Below are positions 43,810 through 53,669 of a DNA stretch of 64,000 nucleotides, in pieces. Source of the DNA: CALFUK01 sp964450495 (GTDB lineage: Bacteria; Bacteroidota; Bacteroidia; Chitinophagales; Saprospiraceae); assembly GCA_964450495.1 (NCBI GenBank), contig CAYVFU010000006.1, positions 27,469 to 91,468 on the forward strand, written 5' to 3'. How positions within the stretch are numbered: position 1 is the first letter of the stretch; each line of letters opens with the position of its first letter. The notes under the pieces were generated by a model. It was not told the DNA's origin, did no database searches, and worked only from the letters and a program-made list of their open reading frames with translations. The translations under genes were made by a program, and so were the position numbers.

Positions 43810-45366
43810 ATGACATTTTACATCTTTTTTTTATTAGCATCTATATTATCCTTGAGCTTATGGCATATACTCAAGGAGGGTATTTTTGATAAATTGAGTG
43901 GAATTCTGTTTTATTTATCCATTGCAGGATTCTCTCTAACAGCACTGGGACTGTATGGCATAGATCAATTATCTGCTTTAGTAATCTTTAGAGACATCAT
44001 TGCACTTGCAGGTATATCCATTTTTTTCATGATTGTTAAAGAGAACAAAATAATGGCTGTTGGCTCGTTAGTCGCTTTAGTCAGTGCAATGCCTTTTATG
44101 TATAATTATTTATTGGACCAACATAAAAAGCCTATTCCTATTGCAGAAACGATAGATGAATTTACAGAAGAAATCAGTTTAGATGCCACAAGCGAATTGC
44201 TTGTCGAATTAAATCCTGGATTTTCTATTTCAGATATTGAGTCTGTTATTTCTAAATATGAACTTGAAGTTAGCAGAGCATTCCAACCAGTTGATTATTT
44301 AAATACAGACCTTGATGATTACCTGTCGATAAATATTCCAAACAAATACGCTAATAAATTATCAGATGTTATTCATGATATACAGTCAAAACGAGCAGTA
44401 GAATATGTAGAGAGAAATGAAATATATAAGTTAAGTCCTATCGAATCAACAAAGGAAGTAATTTCTCCACCGTCCAAAAAACTAGCAGTAAATGATCCAT
44501 TGATTAATCAGAAATGGGAATATGGACCTATGGAACTCAATCAGTTTTACGAATACATTGCTAAGAATAAAATAAAGCCAAAGAAGAAGGCGAAGCTCTT
44601 TATTTTAGATACTGGAGTAGATGGAGAACATGAAGATTTAAAAGGACAATTCAAAGCTTTTGACAAAAACAGTTCTAAAGATGAGATCGGTCACGGTACA
44701 CATTGTGCTGGTATAGCAGCATCTGTGTCTAATAATAAAATAGGTATCAGTTCACCCGTCCCAAGTAATGACTTTGTCGAAGTCAGTGGCATTAAAGTGT
44801 TGGCTGGATTTGGTTACGGCACGCAAAAAATGATTATCGATGGTATGATAAAAGCGATTGATAGCGGGGCTGATGTAATTTCTATGTCATTAGGTGGGAA
44901 AAGCACAGAGCAGAGAGAAAAAGCTTATACAGAAGTTGTTGAATATGCTCGGAAACATGGCGTTATCATCGTAACTGCTGCAGGTAATTCTGCAAAGGAT
45001 GCTTCTCAATTTTGTCCGGCTAATAGTGCAGGTGTTATAGCTGTTGCCGCTGTAGATGAAAATTTAAAGCGCACAAGCTTTTCCAATACATTGCAACACA
45101 TCAAATTTGGTCTAGCGGCTCCAGGCAAAGACATTCTTTCTACATACCCCAAAAATGAATACAAGAATTTTTCTGGCACATCGATGGCGGCTCCTTATGT
45201 GTCTGGTACTATTGCAGTATTAAGAAGTATCAATCCTGACTTAACAGTTGAGCAAGCATTTCAACTGCTTCATGAAACAGGTCTGGAAACCGAGCAGCCG
45301 TATAAAACAGGGAATTTTATTCAACCATATAAGGCAGTTAAAAAGATGATTGAGGGTAAGTTGTAA
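43810..45366 (+). CDS. Membrane-anchored subtilase (S8) with four N-terminal helices
   Basis: The 518-residue protein starts with about four membrane helices (3-20, 30-50, 56-75, 82-98), then a region (about 115-205) that resembles an I9-type propeptide (LLVELNPGFSISDIESVISK), then a subtilase domain. The triad is present: Asp267 (ILDTGVDGEHED), His295 (GHGTHCAGIA) and Ser458 (SGTSMAAPYVSG), with Asn in AAGNSAKD. It is therefore likely an active serine protease tethered to the inner membrane and facing the periplasm, perhaps acting on membrane or envelope proteins. The multi-helix anchor is unusual for subtilases. A decayed gene follows. Confidence 0.85.
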   Translation: MTFYIFFLLASILSLSLWHILKEGIFDKLSGILFYLSIAGFSLTALGLYGIDQLSALVIFRDIIALAGISIFFMIVKENKIMAVGSLVALVSAMPFMYNYLLDQHKKPIPIAETIDEFTEEISLDATSELLVELNPGFSISDIESVISKYELEVSRAFQPVDYLNTDLDDYLSINIPNKYANKLSDVIHDIQSKRAVEYVERNEIYKLSPIESTKEVISPPSKKLAVNDPLINQKWEYGPMELNQFYEYIAKNKIKPKKKAKLFILDTGVDGEHEDLKGQFKAFDKNSSKDEIGHGTHCAGIAASVSNNKIGISSPVPSNDFVEVSGIKVLAGFGYGTQKMIIDGMIKAIDSGADVISMSLGGKSTEQREKAYTEVVEYARKHGVIIVTAAGNSAKDASQFCPANSAGVIAVAAVDENLKRTSFSNTLQHIKFGLAAPGKDILSTYPKNEYKNFSGTSMAAPYVSGTIAVLRSINPDLTVEQAFQLLHETGLETEQPYKTGNFIQPYKAVKKMIEGKL

Positions 45367-45438
45367 AAACAGAGTCCAATGTATTTGAAGTGCTTAATTC
45401 CAAGTAAAGTTATTCTACAGTGTTAAGCCATTCAATAG

Positions 45439-45908
45439 CACGATTTATTACCCCTACTCTGCAATAAACCCACCTACTGGGCCGCCATTATTCAAGATAA
45501 TTATCAAGATGATCCGAATAGAATGGATTCGCCAGATGTATTTACAATTTGATCGGAAACACATTCCATATTACAGTGGAAAAAGATAATAACAGTCTTG
45601 AGCTAAGTATTTTTGATGATCAAAATATAACTAATCAAATACCAGGGTCTCCTGTAATGTTGGCTATTCCCACATTAACAAATTCATTATCTTTTCTTCA
45701 GCATGGCAATATTTCTGCTGGAAGACCAGAAAGAGGCATGACAGGTTTTATTGATAACACAAGTCTAACTATAAATTCAAAGCAAGTTGATACCGCTATA
45801 CCAACTATGGGTAAATGGGGGCTGATTATTTTAACCTTACTTTATCTAATCGTAATTACTCTCAATTTAAACTCAATTAAGGTAAAGCAGTCTGTATTTA
45901 ATGCATAG
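45439..45908 (+). pseudogene. Remnant of a secreted protein with an IPTL-type C-terminal sorting tail
   Basis: The last frame (45549-45908, 119 residues from a TTG) ends in IPTMGKWGLIILTLLYLIVI, followed by a short charged tail: the IPTL-like pattern (IPTL/VPTM, x-W-G, hydrophobic helix, basic end) of a membrane-sorted exoprotein. The part before it is beta-rich (NTFHITVEKDNNSLELSIFD) with no signal peptide. Just upstream, 45439-45552 in another frame encodes YWAAIIQDNYQDDPNRMDSP, which also looks like protein and could join the last part after a one-base shift. No complete start or signal peptide remains. It is best read as the degraded 3' end of a larger gene. Confidence 0.6.
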
Positions 45909-46291
45909 GAGTAATTTTGGATTCTATTTTCGTTGACAACAAGGTTTTCAATTAGCGTGTATTACCACGTTAGTAGCTCAGTATTTTGAAGAAAGCTATC
46001 TCGACAAAAAAGGATTATTTCCATGTCCACATCTTACTCTTAACCAAATTGCATTATGATGCAACAGAATAACAGGTATTTAGCCTGGAATTTATCAATG
46101 AAATATAATGCAGTAGTTAATGCTTAAAGTCAATTTGCAACATCACAGGAGTTCAATGCTTTGGTGTTAATAAGCATATAAAAAAAGGGAAGTTACGGTT
46201 TGCAACTTCCCTCCAATAAAATCACTTCATCATTGTGCTTCGATATTAGAAAGGGTTAAATATCGAGACCACTATTCTGAACACTTAAACT
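45909..46291. other. 383-base intergenic region with minus-strand terminator
   Basis: No coding sequence is convincing. It contains short hairpins, including TTGCAT-TATG-ATGCAA, and the terminator at 46180-46211 for the M16 peptidase gene. The part next to the decayed gene may be more of its remains, but I could not extend the reading frame. Confidence 0.6.
46180..46211 (-). terminator. Intrinsic terminator of the M16 peptidase gene
   Basis: On the minus strand GGGAAGTT (46211-46204) pairs with AACTTCCC (46194-46187) and is followed by seven T (46186-46180). It lies 81 bases after the stop at 46292. Confidence 0.82.
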
Positions 46292-49186
46292 TTAATTCTC
46301 ATTCATTTCTTCTGGTTCCATTATTATCTCAATAAAACTATTGTAATTGAAATAGGCATTGGCTGCATCTCTAATTTGCTCTGGTGTCAATGAATTGATG
46401 AGCTCTTCAAATGATTCCAAAGATATATTTTCAAAGTCTTTATCTTCTTCTTGTCTTCTCATAATTTGACCTTGCCAGAAACGATTCTCTTTTAAATTCT
46501 TGATTCTCCCCTGCTTCTGAGTTTCTTTGACCTTAGTCATATCTAATTCACTTGGTACTTCTGTTCGCGCTTTTTCTATCACTTCTTTTGCAGCGTCGAT
46601 CAACTCATCAGTTTTATCTGGATCACTGTTGAAAGATATCGTGATGCCATATTGCTCTCTTGGCTTTTTCTCACCACCGCCACTAACTCTGACTCCATAT
46701 ACACCACCTTTATCTTCACGAAGTGATTCTCTCAACTTAATTCTTAAATAGGCCAACATTGAACTCATTTGATAATTGTTGTCTCTTGTATAATCAAATG
46801 GCCCATGAAAATACATCTCTACTGTAGTCTTAGGCGCTTTTCCATTTTTAAAGCGATCCATGACTTTACCTTCAATGACATTAATGCCTATGTCTTTCCA
46901 ATCTTCATCTCTATTCGTTGAAGGTAAATTACCAAGGTATTTTTTAGAATAGGATTTAATGAGCTCTTCATCATAATTACCTACGAAGCTAAATACAAAA
47001 TCAGATGCATCAGAAAATCGCTCGCTATAGATTCTTTGAACTTCAGCGAAATCTAAGCCATCTAGACTCTCTGCTGTTGGAAATCCCATTCTCGGATGAT
47101 TGTTATACTTCTTTTTAGAAGAATAGTCAAAAAAGAAATATTGAGGGTTTGACATTAAGTTAGAATAAATACCCTTTTGCTTGTTGATGTAAGAATTAAA
47201 TGATTCCTCATCAAAACGAGGATTATTGAAATACAAATAGATCATTTGGAACATGACTTCCAAATCGTCAGGTGAAGCAGATCCGTTAAAGCCTTCAGTA
47301 AGTCCACCAATGTATGGACTCACTCTTACATTTTTTCCAGCCATCAATTTCTCCAATTGCGAACTAGTAAAACCAGATAGGCCTGATTCAGTTGCTATCT
47401 GCGTTGCATTAACTCCATTATAGTATTCTGAATCATTATATAACGACGTTCCACCATCGCTTGTAGCTCTTAACAAAACCTCATCATTTTTAAAATCTGT
47501 TTTCTTGAAGTATACTTCTACCCCATTTTCTAATTCTATGTAATCCACTCCAGCACCGTCATAGCTGATACTTTCAGTGACAGCAACTTCTGATAATTCT
47601 TTATCAAAAAATGGAGCTGTAGCAACATTGTCTTCATATGGCTCCACCTCAGCCGCATCTACCTCAGCTAATAAACTTCTCACTGCTGCTTCAGTAGGCA
47701 TTGGAGATTCTTCTTTTTGAGGGCCAGTTATAACGACAACACGACTGTCATCTTTTACCCATTGCTTAGCCAATGTATTTATTTCCTCCAATTCAATTGT
47801 AGGTAAAAATTTTGTGGTCATCTCCAACCTGTCTTTAGGTCCAGGTATAGGATTGTCGTCAAGGTAATTATAGACATACGCCATAGCTAATCTTCCAGAC
47901 TCAGTTTTGTCCATCTCTTTGACTCCACGTTCTGCTGATTCCATCATATCCGCTTTTTGTCTTTCAAATTCAGACGCGGTGAATCCATGTTGCTGCACTC
48001 TCTTGTTCTCTAGCATGATTACTCGAAGAGCTTTCTCTGCCTGCCCTTCTTGCGAAACAGCAAAGGAACTGTATGAATCAATATCTCCTACATCTGAACC
48101 ATAAAAAGAACTTGCAAAAATAAATGGTGGTTCTGCAGATTTTGTTAACTCACTTAAACGAGCGTTAAGCATACCATTATAAGCTCTTCGTATCATAGAA
48201 GACCTCATATCTTCCATAGTACTTGTTTCAATTCTATCGTGCTTATACATCAAGTTTATTCTCGTAAATGATGCTTCTTCATCATCAACTATTTTGACCA
48301 AAGTCTCATCGTGCATCGGCACATTAAACGTTTTTCGTTCTCTAGGATTGGTTTTTGATGGAATGGCACCAAACATTTCCTTTATTTGGCCTTCTACTTT
48401 AGCCACGTCAATATCTCCTACGACGACTATAGCCATTAAATCTGGTCTATACCAATCATTGTAAAATCGCTTTACAGTTTCGTATGATGCATTATTTATA
48501 ATGTCTGGATCCCCAATTGGTAGTCGTTGAGCATATAATGAATTATTATACATCACTGGAAAATATTCATTTTGCATTCTTTGATCTGGACTCAAACGAG
48601 TTCTCCATTCAGATTCGACAACTCCTCTTTCTTTATCTATTTCTTCATTATCAAAAGTCACAGCGCTTGCCCAGTCTTTGATGATGAGCATTCCCTTATC
48701 AAACAATTCGGTACTGTCAGTTCTCACTTGAAGCATATATACTGTTTCGTCAAAAGATGTATATGCATTTAGATCAGGTCCAAACCTTGTACCCACGCTT
48801 TCGAGATAATCAACCAATTCTGATTTTTCAAAATTCTCTGTACCGTTGAAAGCCATGTGCTCAACGAAATGAGCAAGACCAAGTTGATCTTCATCTTCCA
48901 AAATAGAACCAGCATTGACTGCAAGTCTTAACTCTGCTCTGTTTTCTGGTTTTATATTTTTTTGAATATAGTATTTCATTCCATTTGACAGTTCTCCCAT
49001 TGTCACGCGATCGTCAACCATAATGGCTGATAGCATTGGATCAGGAGTTGCAGCAGATGGTGCTGTAGGTGGAGGTGGCGGAGCAGGAGGCGTTGGTGTT
49101 GCCGGTGCATCTACTCCAGTAATTTTTGGCGAACAGGCAATAAGAATGCCCACTATGCAAAGCACAAATAGAGAGTAAAATTTCAT
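46292..49186 (-). CDS. M16 family zinc metallopeptidase lipoprotein
   Basis: The 964-residue protein begins with a lipobox (ILIAC, Cys18) and a Pro/Ala/Thr-rich linker (27-49). The first M16 domain carries the inverted zinc motif HFVEH (His106, Glu109, His110) with the distal Glu in EEIDKERGVVESEW. Three further M16-fold units follow, giving the four-domain chamber of pitrilysin-like enzymes. It should degrade peptides outside the inner membrane, anchored by lipid. Two-domain partners are not needed as all four units are in one chain. A promoter is not obvious. Confidence 0.93.
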   Translation of the reverse strand: MKFYSLFVLCIVGILIACSPKITGVDAPATPTPPAPPPPPTAPSAATPDPMLSAIMVDDRVTMGELSNGMKYYIQKNIKPENRAELRLAVNAGSILEDEDQLGLAHFVEHMAFNGTENFEKSELVDYLESVGTRFGPDLNAYTSFDETVYMLQVRTDSTELFDKGMLIIKDWASAVTFDNEEIDKERGVVESEWRTRLSPDQRMQNEYFPVMYNNSLYAQRLPIGDPDIINNASYETVKRFYNDWYRPDLMAIVVVGDIDVAKVEGQIKEMFGAIPSKTNPRERKTFNVPMHDETLVKIVDDEEASFTRINLMYKHDRIETSTMEDMRSSMIRRAYNGMLNARLSELTKSAEPPFIFASSFYGSDVGDIDSYSSFAVSQEGQAEKALRVIMLENKRVQQHGFTASEFERQKADMMESAERGVKEMDKTESGRLAMAYVYNYLDDNPIPGPKDRLEMTTKFLPTIELEEINTLAKQWVKDDSRVVVITGPQKEESPMPTEAAVRSLLAEVDAAEVEPYEDNVATAPFFDKELSEVAVTESISYDGAGVDYIELENGVEVYFKKTDFKNDEVLLRATSDGGTSLYNDSEYYNGVNATQIATESGLSGFTSSQLEKLMAGKNVRVSPYIGGLTEGFNGSASPDDLEVMFQMIYLYFNNPRFDEESFNSYINKQKGIYSNLMSNPQYFFFDYSSKKKYNNHPRMGFPTAESLDGLDFAEVQRIYSERFSDASDFVFSFVGNYDEELIKSYSKKYLGNLPSTNRDEDWKDIGINVIEGKVMDRFKNGKAPKTTVEMYFHGPFDYTRDNNYQMSSMLAYLRIKLRESLREDKGGVYGVRVSGGGEKKPREQYGITISFNSDPDKTDELIDAAKEVIEKARTEVPSELDMTKVKETQKQGRIKNLKENRFWQGQIMRRQEEDKDFENISLESFEELINSLTPEQIRDAANAYFNYNSFIEIIMEPEEMNEN

Positions 49187-49384
49187 GTTTATATGTTTGT
49201 TATTGTAAAAAGTTCAGAATTAAAATCAATAAAAATCATAGAATATTGATGTAGTTACACTGTTTATTGGCGTATGATCAATGGTAAATGCTTTAATTAT
49301 ACTGTATATATAACGACTAAAATATGAATTAAGCGTCTTATTCGACCAGCAATAACATATTCAGGACAAGTGATTAATTGAAAG

Positions 49385-50734
49385 TTATTTAAATCCACCT
49401 GGTATTTGACCTTGCATACGTTCCATCATGCGTTCCATATTTTTACCTTTTGACATCATGTGCATCATTTTCCGCATTTGGTCAAACTGCTTTATAAACA
49501 TATTTATTTCATGAATGTTTTGCCCGCAACCTTTTGCAATTCGTCTTTTTCTACTCATGTTCAATAACTCAGGTTTTGCTCGTTCATTTGGAGTCATTGA
49601 TTGAATAATCGCTTCCACTTTATTGAAAGCCTTGTCATCAATATCTAGATTCTTAGTCATTTTACTCATGCCAGGAATCATTCCCATCAATGATTTTAAA
49701 TCACCCATTTTTCGAATCTGATTAAGTTGGCCTAGGAAATCATCAAAATCAAACTTATTTCTTTTGATTTTTTTCTCAAGTTTTTTAGCCTCTTTTTCAT
49801 CAAATTGCTCTTGTGCTTTCTCTACAAAGGAGACAATATCACCCATACCGAGAATACGCTGTGCCATTCTGTCTGGATGAAATACATCTAATGTATCCAG
49901 AGTCTCTCCAGTACTAATGAATTTGATTGGTTTCCCAACAGTATATTTGACAGTTAATGCTGCTCCACCTCTAGTATCCCCATCTAATTTGGTAAGCACA
50001 ACACCATCATAGTTGATTCTTTCATTAAAGGCCTTCGCAGTATTGACAGCATCTTGACCTGTCATTGAATCCACCACAAACAAAGTCTCGTTTGGCTCGA
50101 TTCCGTTTTTGATGGCTTCTATCTCATTCATCATGGCTTCATCAACAGCCAATCGTCCCGCTGTATCTACGATGACTACGTCACAACTTTGTTCGAGCGC
50201 ATAAGCAATAGAATTTTGTGCTATGCTTACCGGATCTTTGTTCTCAGGATCTTTGTAGATTTTCACTCCAATTGACTCAGCCAGCACGGACAATTGGTCA
50301 ATGGCAGCAGGTCTATATACATCACAAGCAACGAGCAAAGGCTTTTTCCCTTTTTTCTCTTTTAAATATTTGGCGAGTTTACCACTGAATGTTGTTTTAC
50401 CAGAACCTTGAAGACCAGAAATTAATACCACTCCTGGTTTACCCTTAATGTTGATACCAGCTGCTTGACCTCCCATGAGTTCGACCATTTCGTCCATGAC
50501 GATCTTAACCATCAATTCACCTGGCTTCACAGCATTGAGCAGATTTTCACTTCCAAGTGCTTTGTCTTTCACTTTATCAGTGAATTCTTTAGCAATCTTA
50601 TAATTGACATCAGCGCTAACAAGTGCTCGTCTGATTTCTTTTACAGACTTTGCAATGTTTAGTTCTGTCAGTTTCCCTTCTCCTTTTAGATTCTTAAAAG
50701 CGGAATCTAACCGTTCATTTAAACTCTCAAACAT
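49385..50734 (-). CDS. ffh: Signal recognition particle protein Ffh (SRP54)
   Basis: The 449-residue GTPase has the N domain (LNERLDSAFKNLKGEGKLTE), G1 GLQGSGKTTFSG, G3 DTAGR, G4 TKLDGDTRGGAA and a Met-rich M domain (from about 310: MIPGMSKM, MMHMMSKGKNMERMMERMQG) that binds the SRP RNA and signal peptides. It targets nascent membrane and secreted proteins to FtsY. Its RNA partner is at 28371-28468. It lies downstream of a possible -7 element at 50761-50768. Confidence 0.97.
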   Translation of the reverse strand: MFESLNERLDSAFKNLKGEGKLTELNIAKSVKEIRRALVSADVNYKIAKEFTDKVKDKALGSENLLNAVKPGELMVKIVMDEMVELMGGQAAGINIKGKPGVVLISGLQGSGKTTFSGKLAKYLKEKKGKKPLLVACDVYRPAAIDQLSVLAESIGVKIYKDPENKDPVSIAQNSIAYALEQSCDVVIVDTAGRLAVDEAMMNEIEAIKNGIEPNETLFVVDSMTGQDAVNTAKAFNERINYDGVVLTKLDGDTRGGAALTVKYTVGKPIKFISTGETLDTLDVFHPDRMAQRILGMGDIVSFVEKAQEQFDEKEAKKLEKKIKRNKFDFDDFLGQLNQIRKMGDLKSLMGMIPGMSKMTKNLDIDDKAFNKVEAIIQSMTPNERAKPELLNMSRKRRIAKGCGQNIHEINMFIKQFDQMRKMMHMMSKGKNMERMMERMQGQIPGGFK

Positions 50735-50760
50735 TTCTTTAACTTTAGTGTATTGAATAG

Positions 50761-50768
50761 CAAATATA
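50761..50768 (-). promoter_or_regulatory. -7 promoter element before ffh
   Basis: The minus strand reads TATATTTG, an exact match to TAnnTTTG, 26 bases before the ffh start. A -33 element is not clear. Confidence 0.4.
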
Positions 50769-50809
50769 CCTCATCTTGAGTCATCAGTAAACCTAATTAA
50801 CGTCTTTTC

Positions 50810-51538
50810 ATGTTTAGAACCGCATTATTTGCAATTAGTATCGCCTTTTTAGCTGCTTCTTGCTCCCAGAATGTCACTCTCCAAGCAAATGATTTCAATG
50901 GAGCCGCATCAGATGTCAAAGCTATTTATCTAGCAAAGGAAGTTGTCAAGTCTAGTGGAGGCGCTAGTGCTTGGAACAATACTCGTTTTTTGAGTTGGAA
51001 TTTTTTTGGTAGTCGGAAGCATGTTTGGGATAAACAAACTGGTAATGTCTCCATTAAGTCTTTAAAATCTCCAGTTGAAATAAAAATGAATATCCATGAC
51101 AAAACCGGAAGAGTTTGGTTAAATGGTGAAGAGACAATGAAGCAAGATAGTCTAAACAAGTATTTGGAAGCGGGTTATGCTTGGTGGGTGAATGATTCTT
51201 ATTGGTTGGTACTTCCGTTTAAATTGATGGATTCTGGCGTTACCTTGAATTATCTTGGTGAGGGGGAAACAACAAGTGGTCTTCCAGCTGATATTATCAG
51301 TTTGAATTTTGAAACCACTGGGCTTACACCTAATAATAAATATCATGTCTATGTAGATAAATCAACCAAGCGAATTAATCAATGGGATTTTTATACAAAT
51401 GCATCTGATCCTGAACCAAGGTTTCAATTGCCTTGGGCGGATTACCAAAAGTATGGGAATATTTATCTCTCAGGCAACAGAGGAAAGTATGAACTAACAG
51501 ATATTGAAGTCGGCAAGCACCTGAGTAAGACCTTGTAG
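50810..51538 (+). CDS. Putative lipoprotein, LolA-like or DUF6503-like, unknown
   Basis: The 242-residue protein has a lipobox (FLAASC, Cys18). The mature part is a beta-rich fold with conserved-looking aromatics: LSWNFFGSRKHVWDKQTGNV, AWWVNDSYWLVLPFKLMDSG, GLPADIISLNFETTGL and KYHVYVDKSTKRINQWDFYT. The overall strand order resembles LolA/LolB-type concave barrels that hold lipids, which is inference. It is divergent from ffh and stands alone. Confidence 0.7.
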   Translation: MFRTALFAISIAFLAASCSQNVTLQANDFNGAASDVKAIYLAKEVVKSSGGASAWNNTRFLSWNFFGSRKHVWDKQTGNVSIKSLKSPVEIKMNIHDKTGRVWLNGEETMKQDSLNKYLEAGYAWWVNDSYWLVLPFKLMDSGVTLNYLGEGETTSGLPADIISLNFETTGLTPNNKYHVYVDKSTKRINQWDFYTNASDPEPRFQLPWADYQKYGNIYLSGNRGKYELTDIEVGKHLSKTL

Positions 51539-51749
51539 TTGTACCGCCTCAAGGCTTCAACAGGCATCTTACCTCGATAATTTCAAAAGGCGTCTTACCT
51601 CAAAGAATTTTAAGACGTCCTCTCCTGAATAAAAATATGGTTATCCAGTCTAATGGCTCCTAAGCGAGTTTGCGTCAAGAGTGATGTGGCTGTCCCGCAT
51701 AAATGGTTTACAGGCGTATCGCCTTAAGAAGAAAATAGTACATTTTAAA

Positions 51750-52451
51750 TCAATAATTATCCAAGCCATACTTCGCATCCGTACAACAAGTCATAAAGTC
51801 ATGTGCGAAGAATAAATTCAACTCGGGTGTAGTACCTGATTCCTCTAATTTCTTTTTGTATACTTCAACCAGCTCTTCATCTTGCATGAGAAATTTCTGA
51901 AAGATATTTGTCAATTTGAAATAACGCTCAATTTCTCTGCTACCTGGTACTGTCTTAGCTCCAAGTTTAACCAATAAAGCCTTGAAAGACACATAATCAA
52001 AAAAGGTGTATTTGTGTGGATCTTTCATTGCTAGATAATGAGAGATCATTTTATAGTTATCATGAAAATGAATGTTGGCAGAAGGTCGTGTTTTTTGTAA
52101 ATCTGCAAGCATTTGATCACAATGATGAACGAATCGATTCATACGTAAAACCACATCACTTGATTCTTTAAACAAATCGTCAAAGATATCCCTGGTAATC
52201 TCTGGACTCATCTTTGCAAATTCGATCATCACAGATTTTGCATAATCATTTTTTTCTGACCACAGTCGCTCCCCTTCTCCTTGCTGGACTGACCTATCGT
52301 ACATACTTGCAAAATCAGTGGCGCCAATATTCCAATGTTCCTCCCAAGAACCTAAAGCTGACCATTTGTAGCCTTCATCAAATTGCGCAGATACAGATAA
52401 GAATTTTTTGAATTTGTCTTTATACTGGTCGAAGAGTTGCTTACTAAACAT
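51750..52451 (-). CDS. Hypothetical cytoplasmic protein, about 233 residues
   Basis: I chose the ATG at 52451 (MFSKQLFDQYKDKFKKFLSV); an earlier in-frame ATG six codons upstream is possible. The protein is helical and rich in aromatic and charged residues (WSALGSWEEHWNIGATDFAS, RPSANIHFHDNYKMISHYLA). It has no membrane segment or signal peptide. The pattern faintly resembles the N-terminal, non-ATPase part of McrB-like proteins, but no family is secure. It is divergent from a 45-residue gene. Confidence 0.6.
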   Translation of the reverse strand: MFSKQLFDQYKDKFKKFLSVSAQFDEGYKWSALGSWEEHWNIGATDFASMYDRSVQQGEGERLWSEKNDYAKSVMIEFAKMSPEITRDIFDDLFKESSDVVLRMNRFVHHCDQMLADLQKTRPSANIHFHDNYKMISHYLAMKDPHKYTFFDYVSFKALLVKLGAKTVPGSREIERYFKLTNIFQKFLMQDEELVEVYKKKLEESGTTPELNLFFAHDFMTCCTDAKYGLDNY

Positions 52452-52475
52452 GTTGTAAACATAACACAATTGTTT

Positions 52476-52613
52476 ATGAAAAAATATGAGTGTAAAATTG
52501 TTCCAGCCGAAATCGAACAGAAATATAAAATCGAGTTGATGCAGAAGGAACAGAAGATATACTCATGGGGAGGCCTTGAAGGATGGGAAGCATTTCTTCG
52601 TTTACGAGTCTAA
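52476..52613 (+). CDS. Small protein, DUF4177-like, 45 residues
   Basis: This short frame, MKKYECKIVPAEIEQKYKIE at its start, ends GLEGWEAFLRLRV. The opening M-K-K-Y-E-x-K-I-V and closing E-G-W-E resemble DUF4177 proteins (MKxYEYKVV ... xEGWEL), which are small proteins of unknown function. Length and composition are plausible. It lies 24 bases from the divergent start of the hypothetical gene. A chance open frame cannot be excluded. Confidence 0.45.
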   Translation: MKKYECKIVPAEIEQKYKIELMQKEQKIYSWGGLEGWEAFLRLRV

Positions 52614-52757
52614 CCATTATGGGGAAACTAGACATCTACTTTCTCATGAAAGGACAAATAAAAGTGAACTAAGCACCTTATACTTTGTAAATATTCAGTT
52701 CAGAATTATCTAAGGAGAGTCACGAACAACTGAAAACAAATGCACTACCTTAGTGAC

Positions 52758-53669
52758 TTAATAAGGTAATGGACACCCTTGCGCCCCTTTCCCACGAGTA
52801 TCAGGCAATCTATACCAAACAGAAACAGATGCACTCATATAATTATCATTATTGGAGGGGTCTGCTCTAGAAATAGGTGTACCTGTAGGATTTGAACAAG
52901 GTCTTTCTCCAATGGTCAGTCCACTGGGTGCGAAATCTGAAGGGTCCGCTAGACGATCACCGACAGGACCTGAAATAGCAACAATATCGGCACATGGTGC
53001 ATAAGTGGAACTGGAAGCATCGTCCAAATAATCAGTAAAAACAAAACGGTGATAAAATTCTAAGCCAATTGATAGCTTTTCTGTAACAGCATATTGCAAT
53101 TGAAGGCCTAGTGGTAACGATACTTGGAATAACCCATAAATGTCATTGAATGATTGACCTTCTGTTCTTAATGATTGCAATTCAACAAGAACAGGTTCAG
53201 CAAATTCTGTCGTTACAGGATCAAAAGCTTTTGGACTATGTCTGAATACAGCTGGACCACCAGAAACAATCACATCCAACTTATTAATCTTCAAAATTTT
53301 GTACTCTGCGAGTAGAGAAAATTCTGTAATCGTATTTTGAAAACTCAGATTGCGCACAATTCTGTTTACCAAATCTAGTTGTTCTACAGTTGGAGGGTTA
53401 GATATACTTGCGGGGTCGAGTTGATTGAGAGAGTCTGCAGCTTCTACAGAATTTCTTGACAACATCAATCTAAATCCAAATCTATCACTAAGTTCTTGTT
53501 TATAAGATACTCCAAACGATGTACCTATGTTCTGAATATTGTCTCCATAATTTACAGGACTTAAGTCACCTGAGTACAATGATCCTCCAGCAGAGATACC
53601 TAAAAACCTACTTTGGGCAAAACATAAATGGGTTGTGAGTATCAGTAATAAGAAAAAGAAGTACTTCAT
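52758..53669 (-). CDS. Outer-membrane beta-barrel protein (DUF6089-like)
   Basis: The 303-residue product has a signal peptide (MKYFFFLLLILTTHLCFAQ) and a mature N-terminus SRFLGISAGGSLYSGDLSPV, then amphipathic strands with short turns (FGFRLMLSRNSVEAADSLNQ, FSLLAEYKILKINKLDVIVS, LPLGLQLQYAVTEKLSIGLE, FYHRFVFTDYLDD) and a C-terminal SASVSVWYRL. This matches Bacteroidota barrels annotated as DUF6089. The barrel size suggests about eight to ten strands. It may be a porin or structural protein. It is divergent from the secreted subtilase gene, 161 bases away. Confidence 0.8.
   Translation of the reverse strand: MKYFFFLLLILTTHLCFAQSRFLGISAGGSLYSGDLSPVNYGDNIQNIGTSFGVSYKQELSDRFGFRLMLSRNSVEAADSLNQLDPASISNPPTVEQLDLVNRIVRNLSFQNTITEFSLLAEYKILKINKLDVIVSGGPAVFRHSPKAFDPVTTEFAEPVLVELQSLRTEGQSFNDIYGLFQVSLPLGLQLQYAVTEKLSIGLEFYHRFVFTDYLDDASSSTYAPCADIVAISGPVGDRLADPSDFAPSGLTIGERPCSNPTGTPISRADPSNNDNYMSASVSVWYRLPDTRGKGAQGCPLPY

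Noticed and set aside
51560..51660. Two copies of AGGC(A/G)TCTTACCTC after the lipoprotein gene
   Set aside because: Only two short copies with no symmetry or T-run; too little to call a repeat family or regulatory site.
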